From Erythrobacter sp. KY5 (GTDB lineage Bacteria; Pseudomonadota; Alphaproteobacteria; Sphingomonadales; Sphingomonadaceae), in the NCBI RefSeq assembly GCF_003264115.1, contig NZ_CP021912.1, forward strand, positions 1,099,001 through 1,163,000: a stretch of DNA of 64,000 nucleotides. Direction: 5' to 3'. The translations under genes and the position numbers were made by a program. Below, piece by piece: positions 25,272-33,171 of the stretch. Within the stretch, counting starts at the first letter, position 1; each line of letters begins with the position of its first letter. Below the pieces are notes generated by a model that searched no databases, was not told the DNA's origin, and saw only the letters and a program-made list of their open reading frames with translations.

Positions 25272-26027
25272 TTACTGGGCTACTCGGCGACCGAAGCCGC
25301 CACCGGGACGATGCATGCCGCCTTGCGAATTGATTGCGCCGTGGGCGGTGCCCGGCGCTGCAAAGACCGTGCGGCGGAAATTCTTTTCGAGCCGATCGGA
25401 GATATACTTCCACAGAGCGGTGATTTCGGCTGCGGAGCGGCCTTCCGGCTCGACTTCCATGACCGTGCGGCCGTCGATCATAGAGGCGGCAAAATCGGTG
25501 CGGTGATGGAGCGTGATCGGTGCAACCGTGCCGTGCTGCGAAAGCGCGACGGCGGCTTCGGAGGTGATCTTGGCCTTGGGCGTCGCGGCATTGACCACGA
25601 AGACCAGCGGCTTTCCAGCACGCTCACACAGGTCGACCGTTGCACCCACGGCGCGCAGATCGTGCGGGCTGGGGCGAGTCGGGACGACGATAAGCTCTGC
25701 CACACTGATAACCGACTGGATCGCCATCGTGATCGCGGGCGGTGTATCGATGACTGCAAGCTTGAAGCCCTGCTGACGCAGAACGGCAAGGTCGTTTGCG
25801 AGACGAGACACGGTGGTCTGCGCAAATGCCGGATATTCCGCTTCGCGTTCGTTCCACCAATCGGCGAGCGAACCTTGCGGGTCGATATCTATAAGTACGA
25901 CCGGACCGGCGCCAGCGCGCTGAGCCTGAACAGCCAAATGTCCGGAAAGGGTCGTTTTTCCCGATCCGCCCTTCTGCGATGCCAAAGCGAGTACACGCAA
26001 CGCTCGGTCCCCCTGATTTGTGACCAT
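25272..26027 (-). CDS. parA: ParA/MinD-family ATPase
   Basis: A 251-residue deviant-Walker ATPase: Walker A KGGSGKTT at about 19-26, the IDIDPQGS switch, and VIDTPP as Walker B. It lacks the N-terminal HTH of plasmid ParA and resembles orphan ParA proteins that position cargo or division proteins. The C-terminus is Gly-rich (GGMHRPGGGFGRR). It heads a leftward cluster with the RHH-like and SPOR genes. The principal chromosomal parAB is usually near the origin with gidB, so this is likely a second ParA system. Confidence 0.9.
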   Translation of the reverse strand: MVTNQGDRALRVLALASQKGGSGKTTLSGHLAVQAQRAGAGPVVLIDIDPQGSLADWWNEREAEYPAFAQTTVSRLANDLAVLRQQGFKLAVIDTPPAITMAIQSVISVAELIVVPTRPSPHDLRAVGATVDLCERAGKPLVFVVNAATPKAKITSEAAVALSQHGTVAPITLHHRTDFAASMIDGRTVMEVEPEGRSAAEITALWKYISDRLEKNFRRTVFAAPGTAHGAINSQGGMHRPGGGFGRRVAQ

Positions 26028-26166
26028 CTGCGCCGCCCAAATGCGACACTTGAGTAGGATGGATCGCAGACTACCCCTAATTTTGGGTTAACATCGTGCC
26101 GCTTGCTCAACGCCGCAGTTTCGCTGGGATGGCGCGCATTGCGCCCATGACGTGGTCAACGATATG

Positions 26167-26185
26167 CTAACCATTATTTGGTTAA
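26167..26185. promoter_or_regulatory. TAACC-N7-GGTTA dyad upstream of the Sel1-SPOR gene (CtrA-like)
   Basis: TAACC at 26168-26172 and GGTTA at 26180-26184 form an exact dyad. CtrA boxes are TTAA-rich with halves like TTAACCAT; the left half here is CTAACCAT and the right ends GGTTAAG. It lies about 60 bases upstream of the start. A TTAACCAT is also present at 24544-24551 just upstream of the TPR-SPOR start. CtrA assignment is a guess from resemblance. Confidence 0.3.
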
Positions 26186-26244
26186 GGATGGGCCGTTATA
26201 TTCAGATCGCCCGCACGTGGTGCACAGCGTGGAGTTCACTTAAG

Positions 26245-27279
26245 ATGGTAAATCGCAGCCTTTTCAAATCGCTATATGTGGCAGGCATTGTCGCAGCCCC
26301 CATGGCAGCGCTTGCACTTTTCGCCGCGCCTGCCGCTGCCAATGTGAAGGCAGGCGTCGATGCCTGGAGCGCCGGTGACTATGCCACGGCGGTTTCCGAA
26401 TGGCGCGTGCCAGCACAGAACGGCGATGCGGATGCGATTTTCAATCTCGCGCAGGCCTATCGCCTTGGTCGCGGGGTCGATGCCGACATCACCCGCGCGC
26501 GCCAGCTTTACGCAGAGGCCGCCGAAAAAGGGCATGTCCAGGCCTCTGACAATTACGGCCTGTTGCTGTTCCAGCAGGGCGAGCAGGACACCGCGATGCC
26601 GCTGATCCGTTCGGCTGCCGATCGCGGCGATCCGCGCGCGCAATACGTGCTGGGTCTTGCGCATTTCAACGCGGACTATGCGCAGAAGGACTGGGTGCGC
26701 GCCTATGCGTTGATGACGCTTTCCAACGGTTCAGGTCTCCCACAGGCAAGCAACGCATTGCAGCAGATGGACCAGTTTATCCCGCTGACCCAGCGCCAGC
26801 GCGCCCAAGTGCTTGCTCGCCAGCTTGAAGAAGATGCGCAAGGGCGGCGCAGCGCTCAGCTTGCAGCCGTCGATCTGGGCACGCGCCCGGTCCCGCCTGC
26901 CGCGGTGCCTGCATCCGCTCCGAGCCCGGCACAAGCCGTACCTCAGGTAGCGCCGCCGGCTCAGCCAGCGCCAGCACCGATACCAACGCGTGTCGCCGCG
27001 CAGCAAGCCTCCACGCCAGCACCCGTTTCCGCAACGCCGCGCCCATCGGGCAATTGGCGCGTGCAGCTGGGCGCGTTTGGCGTTGCCGGCAACGCTGACA
27101 GGCTCTGGTCACAGGTTTCGAACAATCCGGCCCTGTCCGGCACGCGCAAGGCACTGGTTCCGGGCGGCAATGTCACCCGGCTGCAAGCCGTCGGCTTTTC
27201 CAGCCGCTCGGCAGCTCAGGCGGCGTGCGACACGCTCAAGCGACAGGGACAGGGCTGCATCGTGGCCGGCGACAGCTAA
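26245..27279 (+). CDS. Sel1-repeat and SPOR domain protein
   Basis: A 344-residue secreted protein from ATG 26245, which gives a signal peptide ending AAPAAANVKA. Sel1-like helical repeats cover about 30-190 (FNLAQAYRLGRGVDADITRA, ASDNYGLLLFQQGEQD, AQYVLGLAHFNADY). A Pro/Ala-rich linker follows and a SPOR domain is C-terminal (WRVQLGAFGVAGNADRLW). The frame is open upstream to 26152, but that part is not signal-like. It is divergent from parA. It is likely periplasmic, binding peptidoglycan at the septum. Confidence 0.88.
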   Translation: MVNRSLFKSLYVAGIVAAPMAALALFAAPAAANVKAGVDAWSAGDYATAVSEWRVPAQNGDADAIFNLAQAYRLGRGVDADITRARQLYAEAAEKGHVQASDNYGLLLFQQGEQDTAMPLIRSAADRGDPRAQYVLGLAHFNADYAQKDWVRAYALMTLSNGSGLPQASNALQQMDQFIPLTQRQRAQVLARQLEEDAQGRRSAQLAAVDLGTRPVPPAAVPASAPSPAQAVPQVAPPAQPAPAPIPTRVAAQQASTPAPVSATPRPSGNWRVQLGAFGVAGNADRLWSQVSNNPALSGTRKALVPGGNVTRLQAVGFSSRSAAQAACDTLKRQGQGCIVAGDS

Positions 27280-27382
27280 AAGCCACACCTTGCCGCTTTG
27301 ATCACAGGCTTTTCGCCTGAACGCTTTTCCTGATCCCCGAGGCTGCTACGGTAGAGCACCTTAGGGATCAGGGGTAACGCAG

Positions 27383-28675
27383 ATGAATGATGCGATTGCG
27401 GCAGGACCGGAAGTCTTCTCAGACGAGGCCGTTCCAGACCAGGCACCGGTAAAAACCAGCGAGAGAATTTCGAGCCTCGACTTCATCCGCGGGATCGCGG
27501 TCATGGGCATCCTCGCCGCCAACATCGTTGCCTTTGGACAGCCCTTCAACGCTTACATCTACCCTGACGCCTTCGTCGGCGGATCGGGAGATCCCGGTGG
27601 CTGGATGTGGATTGCGCAGTTCGTTCTTGTCGATGGCAAGATGCGCGGCCTGTTCACGATCCTGTTTGGTGCAGGCATGTATCTGTTCATGGAGCGCACC
27701 TGGAAGCGCGGCGGCACGCGCAAGCTGCAATTGTGGCGCCTTTTCATCCTGCTGATCTTCGGCCTGATCCATTTTTTCTTCATCTGGATCGGCGACATCC
27801 TCGCCATGTACGCGATGATCGGCTTCATCGCGGTCGCGTGCATGCGCTGGACGGTGAAGTCGCAGCTTGTCATCGGTCTGGTCGGCTATTTCTTCGGCGC
27901 GCTGTTGTATCTGGCGATGTTCTCCTTCCCGTATCTCGTCGTCGATACGCCGGTTGGCGACCCGGCCGGAATGGCCGAAGCGCGCACAGCGATGGAAGCG
28001 GGCATCACCGCTGCTCTCGAAGACGATGCCGAGATGACCGAGATCAAGCAGGCAGGCGATTACCGCGCTTTTGTTCAGCGCCGCGTGAGCGAGGAAGCCT
28101 CGTTGGTTTTGGTCAATCCTGCGCTGTTCTTCTTCGAGACCTTCCCGCTGATGCTGATCGGCATGGCGCTCTACCGCCTTGGTTTCTTCAGCGGTGCATT
28201 CACGCGTTCGCGGATGGTCCTGTGGGGCTGGATAGGCGTAATCGGCGGAGGCCTCGCTCATTTCGGACTTGGTCTGATCGTTAAGCAGGCAGGCTTCACC
28301 TTCTACGCAGGCAATGCCGCGTTTCTTGGCTGGAGCCCGCTGCCGCGCCTTGCGATGGTTCTTGGCCTCGCGGCGCTGCTCGTCACCTATTCACCCGCCT
28401 GGACCGGCTGGCTGGCCGAGCGTGTGCGCGCGGCGGGCAGGGCGGCTTTCACGAATTATCTCGGCACCTCGATTGTGATGCTGTTCGTCTTTCACGGCTG
28501 GGCATTGGGACTGTTCGGCGAACTCGATCGCCCGCAACTGTACCTTGTGACCGCGCTCACATGGGTGTTGATGCTGGCGTGGTCGAAGCCGTGGCTCGAC
28601 CGATACCGCTATGGCCCGCTTGAATGGCTGTGGCGCTGCCTCACATACCGCCAGGTCTTTCCTCTGAAACGATAG
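27383..28675 (+). CDS. DUF418 / YeiB-like multi-pass membrane protein
   Basis: A 430-residue inner-membrane protein with about ten hydrophobic segments. The family opening is seen in RISSLDFIRGIAVMGILAANIVAF at 27-50, then KMRGLFTILFGAGMYLF, and the C-terminal DUF418 region (RAAFTNYLGTSIVMLFVFHGW, YGPLEWLWRCLTY) is complete. An AGGGG site precedes the ATG. Members are suggested to be acyltransferase-like or transporters of unknown substrate. Confidence 0.88.
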   Translation: MNDAIAAGPEVFSDEAVPDQAPVKTSERISSLDFIRGIAVMGILAANIVAFGQPFNAYIYPDAFVGGSGDPGGWMWIAQFVLVDGKMRGLFTILFGAGMYLFMERTWKRGGTRKLQLWRLFILLIFGLIHFFFIWIGDILAMYAMIGFIAVACMRWTVKSQLVIGLVGYFFGALLYLAMFSFPYLVVDTPVGDPAGMAEARTAMEAGITAALEDDAEMTEIKQAGDYRAFVQRRVSEEASLVLVNPALFFFETFPLMLIGMALYRLGFFSGAFTRSRMVLWGWIGVIGGGLAHFGLGLIVKQAGFTFYAGNAAFLGWSPLPRLAMVLGLAALLVTYSPAWTGWLAERVRAAGRAAFTNYLGTSIVMLFVFHGWALGLFGELDRPQLYLVTALTWVLMLAWSKPWLDRYRYGPLEWLWRCLTYRQVFPLKR

Positions 28676-28688
28676 CGCGCGAGGCCGC

Positions 28689-29390
28689 TTATTCCGGCGC
28701 AAGCATGTAGGCAGCCATGACGGGCTCATCCTCGTCGGGTAACGCGGTGAGCGCTTCGTAAACTGCGACGCCGATGGCGCATTGCTGGGGCGGGGGGAGC
28801 GCTTCCATCTGCTCTGTCGACCCAAGGGCAGCCTGCAACGGCGGGGCAAGGCCCGTTGCCGCGATCGCATTGCCGAATTGCTGGAGGTCCTCCTCATCCG
28901 GGCTGGCATATTGCGACGGCATCTGCCTGCCAGCCGAAGCCGCGCGCACCATGGCGGCGTTCCTTCGAGCGATTGCCGCTGTCGCCTCCTGATTGTCAGG
29001 GTCGATGGTGATCCACTCTCCCATGGTCAACCGTGCGCATTGCTGTTTCGCGGCGCTCTGGAGGCTGGTGTAAAGCGCATGCTCTGCCTTGCTCCAGGCG
29101 AGCAATTGTCTGGGCGGTGAGCGCACGGCATCGGGCGCAACGCGTTCGAAAAAGGCCTGAACCCAGCGAGCGCCAATCGCTTCGATCGCGGCCTCATCGC
29201 TGCGTTGCTTTTCGTCGAGCGTTTCGATCTCTTTGACCAGCGCGGCAAAATCCTCCGGATATTCCTCCATGATGGTGCGCCACAATTCCTCCTGCCCCGG
29301 CGTGCCCAAAATGCTCGCTTCGATGGCGGATCGCTCGCTTTCGGGACCGGCAGAGCACGCTGCAAGCGCGAGCGCCCAGGCGCCGAGCAT
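28689..29390 (-). CDS. Unidentified lipoprotein
   Basis: A 233-residue protein starting at ATG 29390, where AGGA lies upstream and the signal MLGAWALALAAC ends in a lipobox. The mature part is helical and acidic (ELWRTIMEEYPEDFAALVKEIE) with single Cys residues near CARLTMGEW and QQCAIGVAVYE that could form a disulphide. It is convergent with the DUF418 gene, 13 bases apart. Function unknown. Confidence 0.75.
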   Translation of the reverse strand: MLGAWALALAACSAGPESERSAIEASILGTPGQEELWRTIMEEYPEDFAALVKEIETLDEKQRSDEAAIEAIGARWVQAFFERVAPDAVRSPPRQLLAWSKAEHALYTSLQSAAKQQCARLTMGEWITIDPDNQEATAAIARRNAAMVRAASAGRQMPSQYASPDEEDLQQFGNAIAATGLAPPLQAALGSTEQMEALPPPQQCAIGVAVYEALTALPDEDEPVMAAYMLAPE

Positions 29391-29575
29391 TATCCTGCCG
29401 CAAGCATGCCAATTGAGGTTCCGGCTTCGCGCCAAGGCCCATGATCCCAAAAGCGTATCGACACAAAATGGTCGCAACGCGGTTCAGTCTAACCACGCTT
29501 TGAACCGGGGCAATTGCAAATGTGAGCGCAGGGCCCGGAGGAGTTTTGCCGGTTTTCGCGCAAATCAGCTTGCTA

Positions 29576-29592
29576 TTGCGATTGAGTTGCAT
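29576..29592. promoter_or_regulatory. TTGCGA-N5-TTGCAT half dyad upstream of bfd
   Basis: It resembles the exact dyad TTGCGA-N5-TCGCAA upstream of bfr. Shared placement before two iron genes suggests a common iron-responsive operator, protein unknown. Confidence 0.3.
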
Positions 29593-29636
29593 ATATTCCT
29601 TTTTGCAAACGCCTCGCAGGAGAGATTCGCGCCGTC

Positions 29637-29852
29637 ATGTACATCTGCATCTGCAATGCCATCCGGGAAACCGACCTTCGTGCGGCCGCGTTGACAAGCG
29701 GCGGCGATGCTGAGGCGACTTATGCATCTTTGGGCAAGCGCCCCAATTGCGGCCAATGCCTTGCAAAGGCTGGCGAAATTCTGGAGCAGGAACGCGCACT
29801 TGTCGCCAGCCTCGCTCCCAAGCCGATGGAATGCGAGAAAGTCGCATTATAA
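29637..29852 (+). CDS. bfd: Bacterioferritin-associated ferredoxin
   Basis: A 71-residue [2Fe-2S] protein with the family ligand pattern C4, C6 (YICICNAI) and C38, C41 (PNCGQC). It delivers electrons to bacterioferritin to release stored iron, and lies 160 bases upstream of bfr in the same direction. GGAGAG is upstream of the ATG. The 246-base gap upstream contains the half dyad at 29576 and no gene. Confidence 0.93.
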   Translation: MYICICNAIRETDLRAAALTSGGDAEATYASLGKRPNCGQCLAKAGEILEQERALVASLAPKPMECEKVAL

Positions 29853-29867
29853 GTTTCTGAAGCGCAA

Positions 29868-29884
29868 TTGCGAATGGGTCGCAA
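29868..29884. promoter_or_regulatory. TTGCGA-N5-TCGCAA dyad between bfd and bfr
   Basis: An exact 6-bp dyad with a 5-base spacer in the bfd-bfr gap, suggesting that bfr has its own regulated promoter. It is similar to the half dyad upstream of bfd. Fur or another iron regulator is the natural candidate. Confidence 0.4.
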
Positions 29885-30012
29885 AGCCCTGATTTTAAAC
29901 GAAAAATCTCTGTCATCCCCTTGCGCATAGGGGGTGCGAGGCTCTATATGTCTCCTTGCTGGCGCCGGTGCATTGACCTGGCGCAAACTCAAATTTGCAA
30001 GGAAAGAGAGCC

Positions 30013-30513
30013 ATGAAGGGCGATCCGAAAGTCATCGAATACCTCAACAAGGCGCTCACGAACGAGCTGACCGCGATCAACCAGTACTGGCTGCACTATC
30101 GCGTGCTTGCCGACTGGGGCATCTCCAAGCTTGCCGAATATGAGCGCAAGGAATCGATTGAGGAAATGCAGCACGCCGACAGGCTGGCCGAACGCATCCT
30201 GTTCCTCGAAGGGCTTCCCAATTTCCAGGCGATTCACAACCTGAAGGTCGGCGAAAGCGTCGAGGAGATCCTGAAAGCCGATCTCGCGCTCGAACACGAA
30301 GCGATCCCGCTCCTGCGCGATGCAGCCGAATACGCGAAGAGCGTGCGCGACTATACGTCGGAGACGCTGTTCGAAGACATCCTCGCCAACGAGGAAGAGC
30401 ATGTCGATTTCCTCGAAACGCAGTTCGACATGATCGAGCGCATGGGCTTGCAGAACTACAACCAGCTGCAAAGCGCGCCTGCTGGCGAAGGGGAAACCGG
30501 CGCAGGCGCCTGA
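30013..30513 (+). CDS. bfr: Bacterioferritin
   Basis: A 166-residue 24-mer subunit that oxidises and stores iron. Ferroxidase ligands are in place: E18 (NELTAINQY), E51 and H54, with E94, E127 and H130 expected from the fold; M52 (EEMQHA) is the haem-binding Met. A short Gly/Glu tail (PAGEGETGAGA) extends past the usual end. AAGAGAG precedes the ATG. It follows bfd. Confidence 0.96.
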   Translation: MKGDPKVIEYLNKALTNELTAINQYWLHYRVLADWGISKLAEYERKESIEEMQHADRLAERILFLEGLPNFQAIHNLKVGESVEEILKADLALEHEAIPLLRDAAEYAKSVRDYTSETLFEDILANEEEHVDFLETQFDMIERMGLQNYNQLQSAPAGEGETGAGA

Positions 30514-30540
30514 TGTTTAAAACCGCCTTTCGGCGTCGCA

Positions 30541-30580
30541 AAAAAGGGCGGAGGCTTTTTCAGCCTTCGCCCTTTTTCTT
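30541..30580. terminator. Bidirectional terminator between bfr and the DUF2721-like gene
   Basis: A 14-bp stem with one mismatch around a short loop, with A-run before and T-run after, ends bfr on the plus strand; on the minus strand it overlaps the 3' end of the convergent gene. Confidence 0.85.
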
Positions 30581-31054
30581 GCGCCAACGCTGCTCGCGCG
30601 GGCCCTCTGAGGCCATGAGCGTTTCGCGAAGGAACGAGAACAGGCCGATGATCAGGAGCACGACGGTGGTCACCCAAAGAACCGCGACAATCGTGCCCAG
30701 CCGCGTCTCGATGTAAGCCGAGACGAACAGCAGCGCGATGACGATGCTGATGACGACGGCGGCGGCGGTAGCAAACTTGATCGCGCTCCGGGCGAGAACG
30801 CGGCGGCGCTTGAGCCAGTCGAGCTCGCGCCTTTGTTCAGACGTGTGATCATCGTCGGATGTTTCGCAGAGCCTTTCAATCCGCCCAGCGATCCAGGTGA
30901 CGCGCGCCATGATGACATTCATGATGCTGCCGATCCCAACCAGCAGGAACGCCGGCGCAAGGCTCAATTGCACGGCGCGCAGCACACGCGGCGTATCGGC
31001 GGTGCGTTCAAGCAGGTCGCTCGCGATATTGGCTGCCAGTGATAGGTCGAGCAT
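30560..31054 (-). CDS. DUF2721-like membrane protein
   Basis: A 164-residue protein with three membrane segments: about 30-52 (LSLAPAFLLVGIGSIMNVIM), 94-115 and 120-142. A charged cytoplasmic loop (ERLCETSDDDHTSEQRREL) lies between, and a Lys-rich tail (REQRWRKKKGEG) ends it. The start ATG 31054 overlaps the der stop (TGATG), so it is translated with der. Confidence 0.85.
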   Translation of the reverse strand: MLDLSLAANIASDLLERTADTPRVLRAVQLSLAPAFLLVGIGSIMNVIMARVTWIAGRIERLCETSDDDHTSEQRRELDWLKRRRVLARSAIKFATAAAVVISIVIALLFVSAYIETRLGTIVAVLWVTTVVLLIIGLFSFLRETLMASEGPREQRWRKKKGEG

Positions 31055-32481
31055 CACGTCTTCGACGATCCCCCGGAATAGTTGCCGCCGCCTCCGCGAT
31101 TGGCGTTGTAGGGGTTCTTGGACGACTTCAGCGTCACGCGAACCGGCACCGCTTCAAAGCCGAGTTTCGAGCGAATGCCGTTCACCAGATAGCGCTCATA
31201 GCTTTTGGGCAGATCATCGAGGCGCGAACCGAAAATCACGAAACGCGGCGGGCGGGTGCCTGCCTGCGTAATGTATCTGAGCTTGATCCGGCGGCCTCCG
31301 GGTGCGGGCGGAGGATTGGCGTCGAGCGCGTCGTCAAACCAGCGGTTGAGCGCGGCGGTCGGCACACGCTTCGACCAGCTGTCGCGCAAGGTGAAGGCCG
31401 CGCCCAGCATGGCGTCGAGGCCTTTGCCGGTCTTCGCGCTGACCGACATGACCGGAAGCCCGCGCACCTGCGCAAGCCCATCGTGAAGCGCCTGCTTGAT
31501 CCCGTTGAACAGTGCGGAGGCATCCTCGGCCACGTCCCACTTGTTGATCGCAACCATCAGCGCGCGCCCTTCTTCAAGGGCGAGCGATGCGATCTTGAGA
31601 TCCTGGTGCTCAAGCCCTTGCGTCGCATCGAGCAGCAGCACGACGACTTCGGCAAAGTCGACCGCGCGGCGCGCATCGGCAACGGAAAGCTTCTCGAGCT
31701 TTTCGACCACATTGCGCTTCTTGCGCATGCCAGCCGTATCGATCAGGCGAATTTCGCGCGTTTCGCCGGATTTGGGGTCAGTCCACTCCCAGTCGATCGC
31801 AATCGAATCGCGCGTGATGCCAGCTTCCGGCCCGGTCAGAAGGCGATCTTCGCCCAGCAGCCTGTTGATGAGCGTCGATTTCCCCGCATTGGGCCGACCC
31901 ACGATTGCGAGCTTGAGAGGGCCAAGCGGGGCGTCTTCGTCCTCGCTCTCCTCTATTTCGTCCTCGATCTCGGCAGCCTCGGACTTCTCGCCGATAATGG
32001 GCCACAGCCCTCCGAACAGGTCTGCGATGCCCTCGCCATGCTCGGCGGACACAGCGAGCGGCTCGCCAAAGCCGAGCGAATAAGCTTCGAGCACGCCGCT
32101 TTCGCCTGCCGAACCCTCGGCCTTGTTGGCGACGAGCACGATCGGCACGTCATGTTCGCGCAAATACCGCGCGATTTCTTCGTCGAGCGGGTTCAGGCCC
32201 GCGCGTGCATCAATCACGAACAGCGCTGCGTCGGCACCTTCCAGGCTCGCCTCGGTCTGCTTGCGCATCCGGCCGGGCAGGGTGAGTTCGTCCTCATCCT
32301 CCCAACCGGCCGTATCGACGATGGTGAATTTCATCCCCGCGATTTCAGCGTCGCCCATGCGGCGGTCGCGCGTCACGCCCGGCTGATCATCGACCAGCGC
32401 GAGTTTCTTGCCGACGAGCCGATTGAACAGCGTCGACTTGCCCACATTGGGGCGTCCGATGATGATGACCTGGGGTTTCAT
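31054..32481 (-). CDS. der: Ribosome biogenesis GTPase Der (EngA)
   Basis: A 475-residue GTPase with two tandem G domains: first GRPNVGKST (9-17), DTAG and NKAE; second GRPNAGKST, DTAG and NKWD. A C-terminal KH-like domain follows (PPRFVIFGSRLDDLPKSYERYL). It acts in 50S subunit assembly. ATG 32481 is preceded by GAGG; the upstream 10 residues in frame are not family-like. The C-terminal tail is Gly/Asn-rich (RGGGGNYSGGSSKT). Confidence 0.97.
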   Translation of the reverse strand: MKPQVIIIGRPNVGKSTLFNRLVGKKLALVDDQPGVTRDRRMGDAEIAGMKFTIVDTAGWEDEDELTLPGRMRKQTEASLEGADAALFVIDARAGLNPLDEEIARYLREHDVPIVLVANKAEGSAGESGVLEAYSLGFGEPLAVSAEHGEGIADLFGGLWPIIGEKSEAAEIEDEIEESEDEDAPLGPLKLAIVGRPNAGKSTLINRLLGEDRLLTGPEAGITRDSIAIDWEWTDPKSGETREIRLIDTAGMRKKRNVVEKLEKLSVADARRAVDFAEVVVLLLDATQGLEHQDLKIASLALEEGRALMVAINKWDVAEDASALFNGIKQALHDGLAQVRGLPVMSVSAKTGKGLDAMLGAAFTLRDSWSKRVPTAALNRWFDDALDANPPPAPGGRRIKLRYITQAGTRPPRFVIFGSRLDDLPKSYERYLVNGIRSKLGFEAVPVRVTLKSSKNPYNANRGGGGNYSGGSSKT

Positions 32482-32561
32482 TTGCCTCGCAAGTGGCGCT
32501 TCACACGCCACTTGGCAAGTTTCTAGAGTCGCGGGTCGCAGCCGTTATGGCCCGAAGGCGA

Positions 32562-32846
32562 TCAGCCCTTCTTGGCGACCGGCGGATTATCGCCGAGATC
32601 TTCGTACCACGCCTCGACCGGGCCGGTCAGTCTGATCGTGAGGGGCTGGCCCTTGCGATCGACGGTCTTGCCCGCCTGGACACGAACCCAGCCTTCGGAA
32701 ATCGAGTATTCCTCGATATCGGTGCGCACCCGGTCCTTGAACTTGATGCCGACGCCGCGCTGAAGCACTTCTGCGTTGAAATGCTCGCTGCGCGGATTGA
32801 CCGAAAGATGGTCGGGCGGGGTGTCGCTTTTTTGCTCTTCTGACAT
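32562..32846 (-). CDS. DUF3297-like small protein
   Basis: A 94-residue soluble protein, MSEEQKSDTPPDHLSVNPRS at the start, then GIKFKDRVRTDIEEYSISEGWVRV and an end with EAWYEDLG, which I recognise as DUF3297. The function is unknown; members are common in proteobacteria. It precedes der by 80 bases in the same direction. Confidence 0.8.
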   Translation of the reverse strand: MSEEQKSDTPPDHLSVNPRSEHFNAEVLQRGVGIKFKDRVRTDIEEYSISEGWVRVQAGKTVDRKGQPLTIRLTGPVEAWYEDLGDNPPVAKKG

Positions 32847-33027
32847 GGGCAGCGCCCATAAGGCCGCTTTACGAGCGAAACAAGCGCGCACATCACTTCG
32901 CGCACTTAATACTGTCGCGCACTTATCCTCGCTCTGGGCGCTTGCCCTTTTGCGCCAACGTCTCTAGAGGCCATCGGCAACGCGCGCGGGGACCTTGACG
33001 GTTTCCCGCGCGGCTTCGTTCGGGCAG

Positions 33028-33112
33028 GCGGGCGTGGCGGAATTGGTAGACGCGCTGGTTTTAGGTACCAGTATCGCAAGATGTGGGGGTTCGAGTCCCT
33101 TCGCCCGCACCA
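33028..33112 (+). tRNA. tRNA-Leu (anticodon UAG)
   Basis: An 85-base class II tRNA with a long variable arm and encoded CCA. Acceptor GCGGGCG pairs with CGCCCGC, anticodon stem CTGGT/ACCAG encloses TTTAGGT (anticodon TAG, reading CUA) and the T loop is TTCGAGT. Confidence 0.96.
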
Positions 33113-33171
33113 ACTTCGCCCTGGCTCGCTGAACCCCTCGATCCATATTAGAAGGCACAAGTTCACTACTC

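Noticed and set aside
31039..32526. A long plus-strand frame opposite der
   Set aside because: der is clear by its two G domains; the opposite frame has no recognisable domain.
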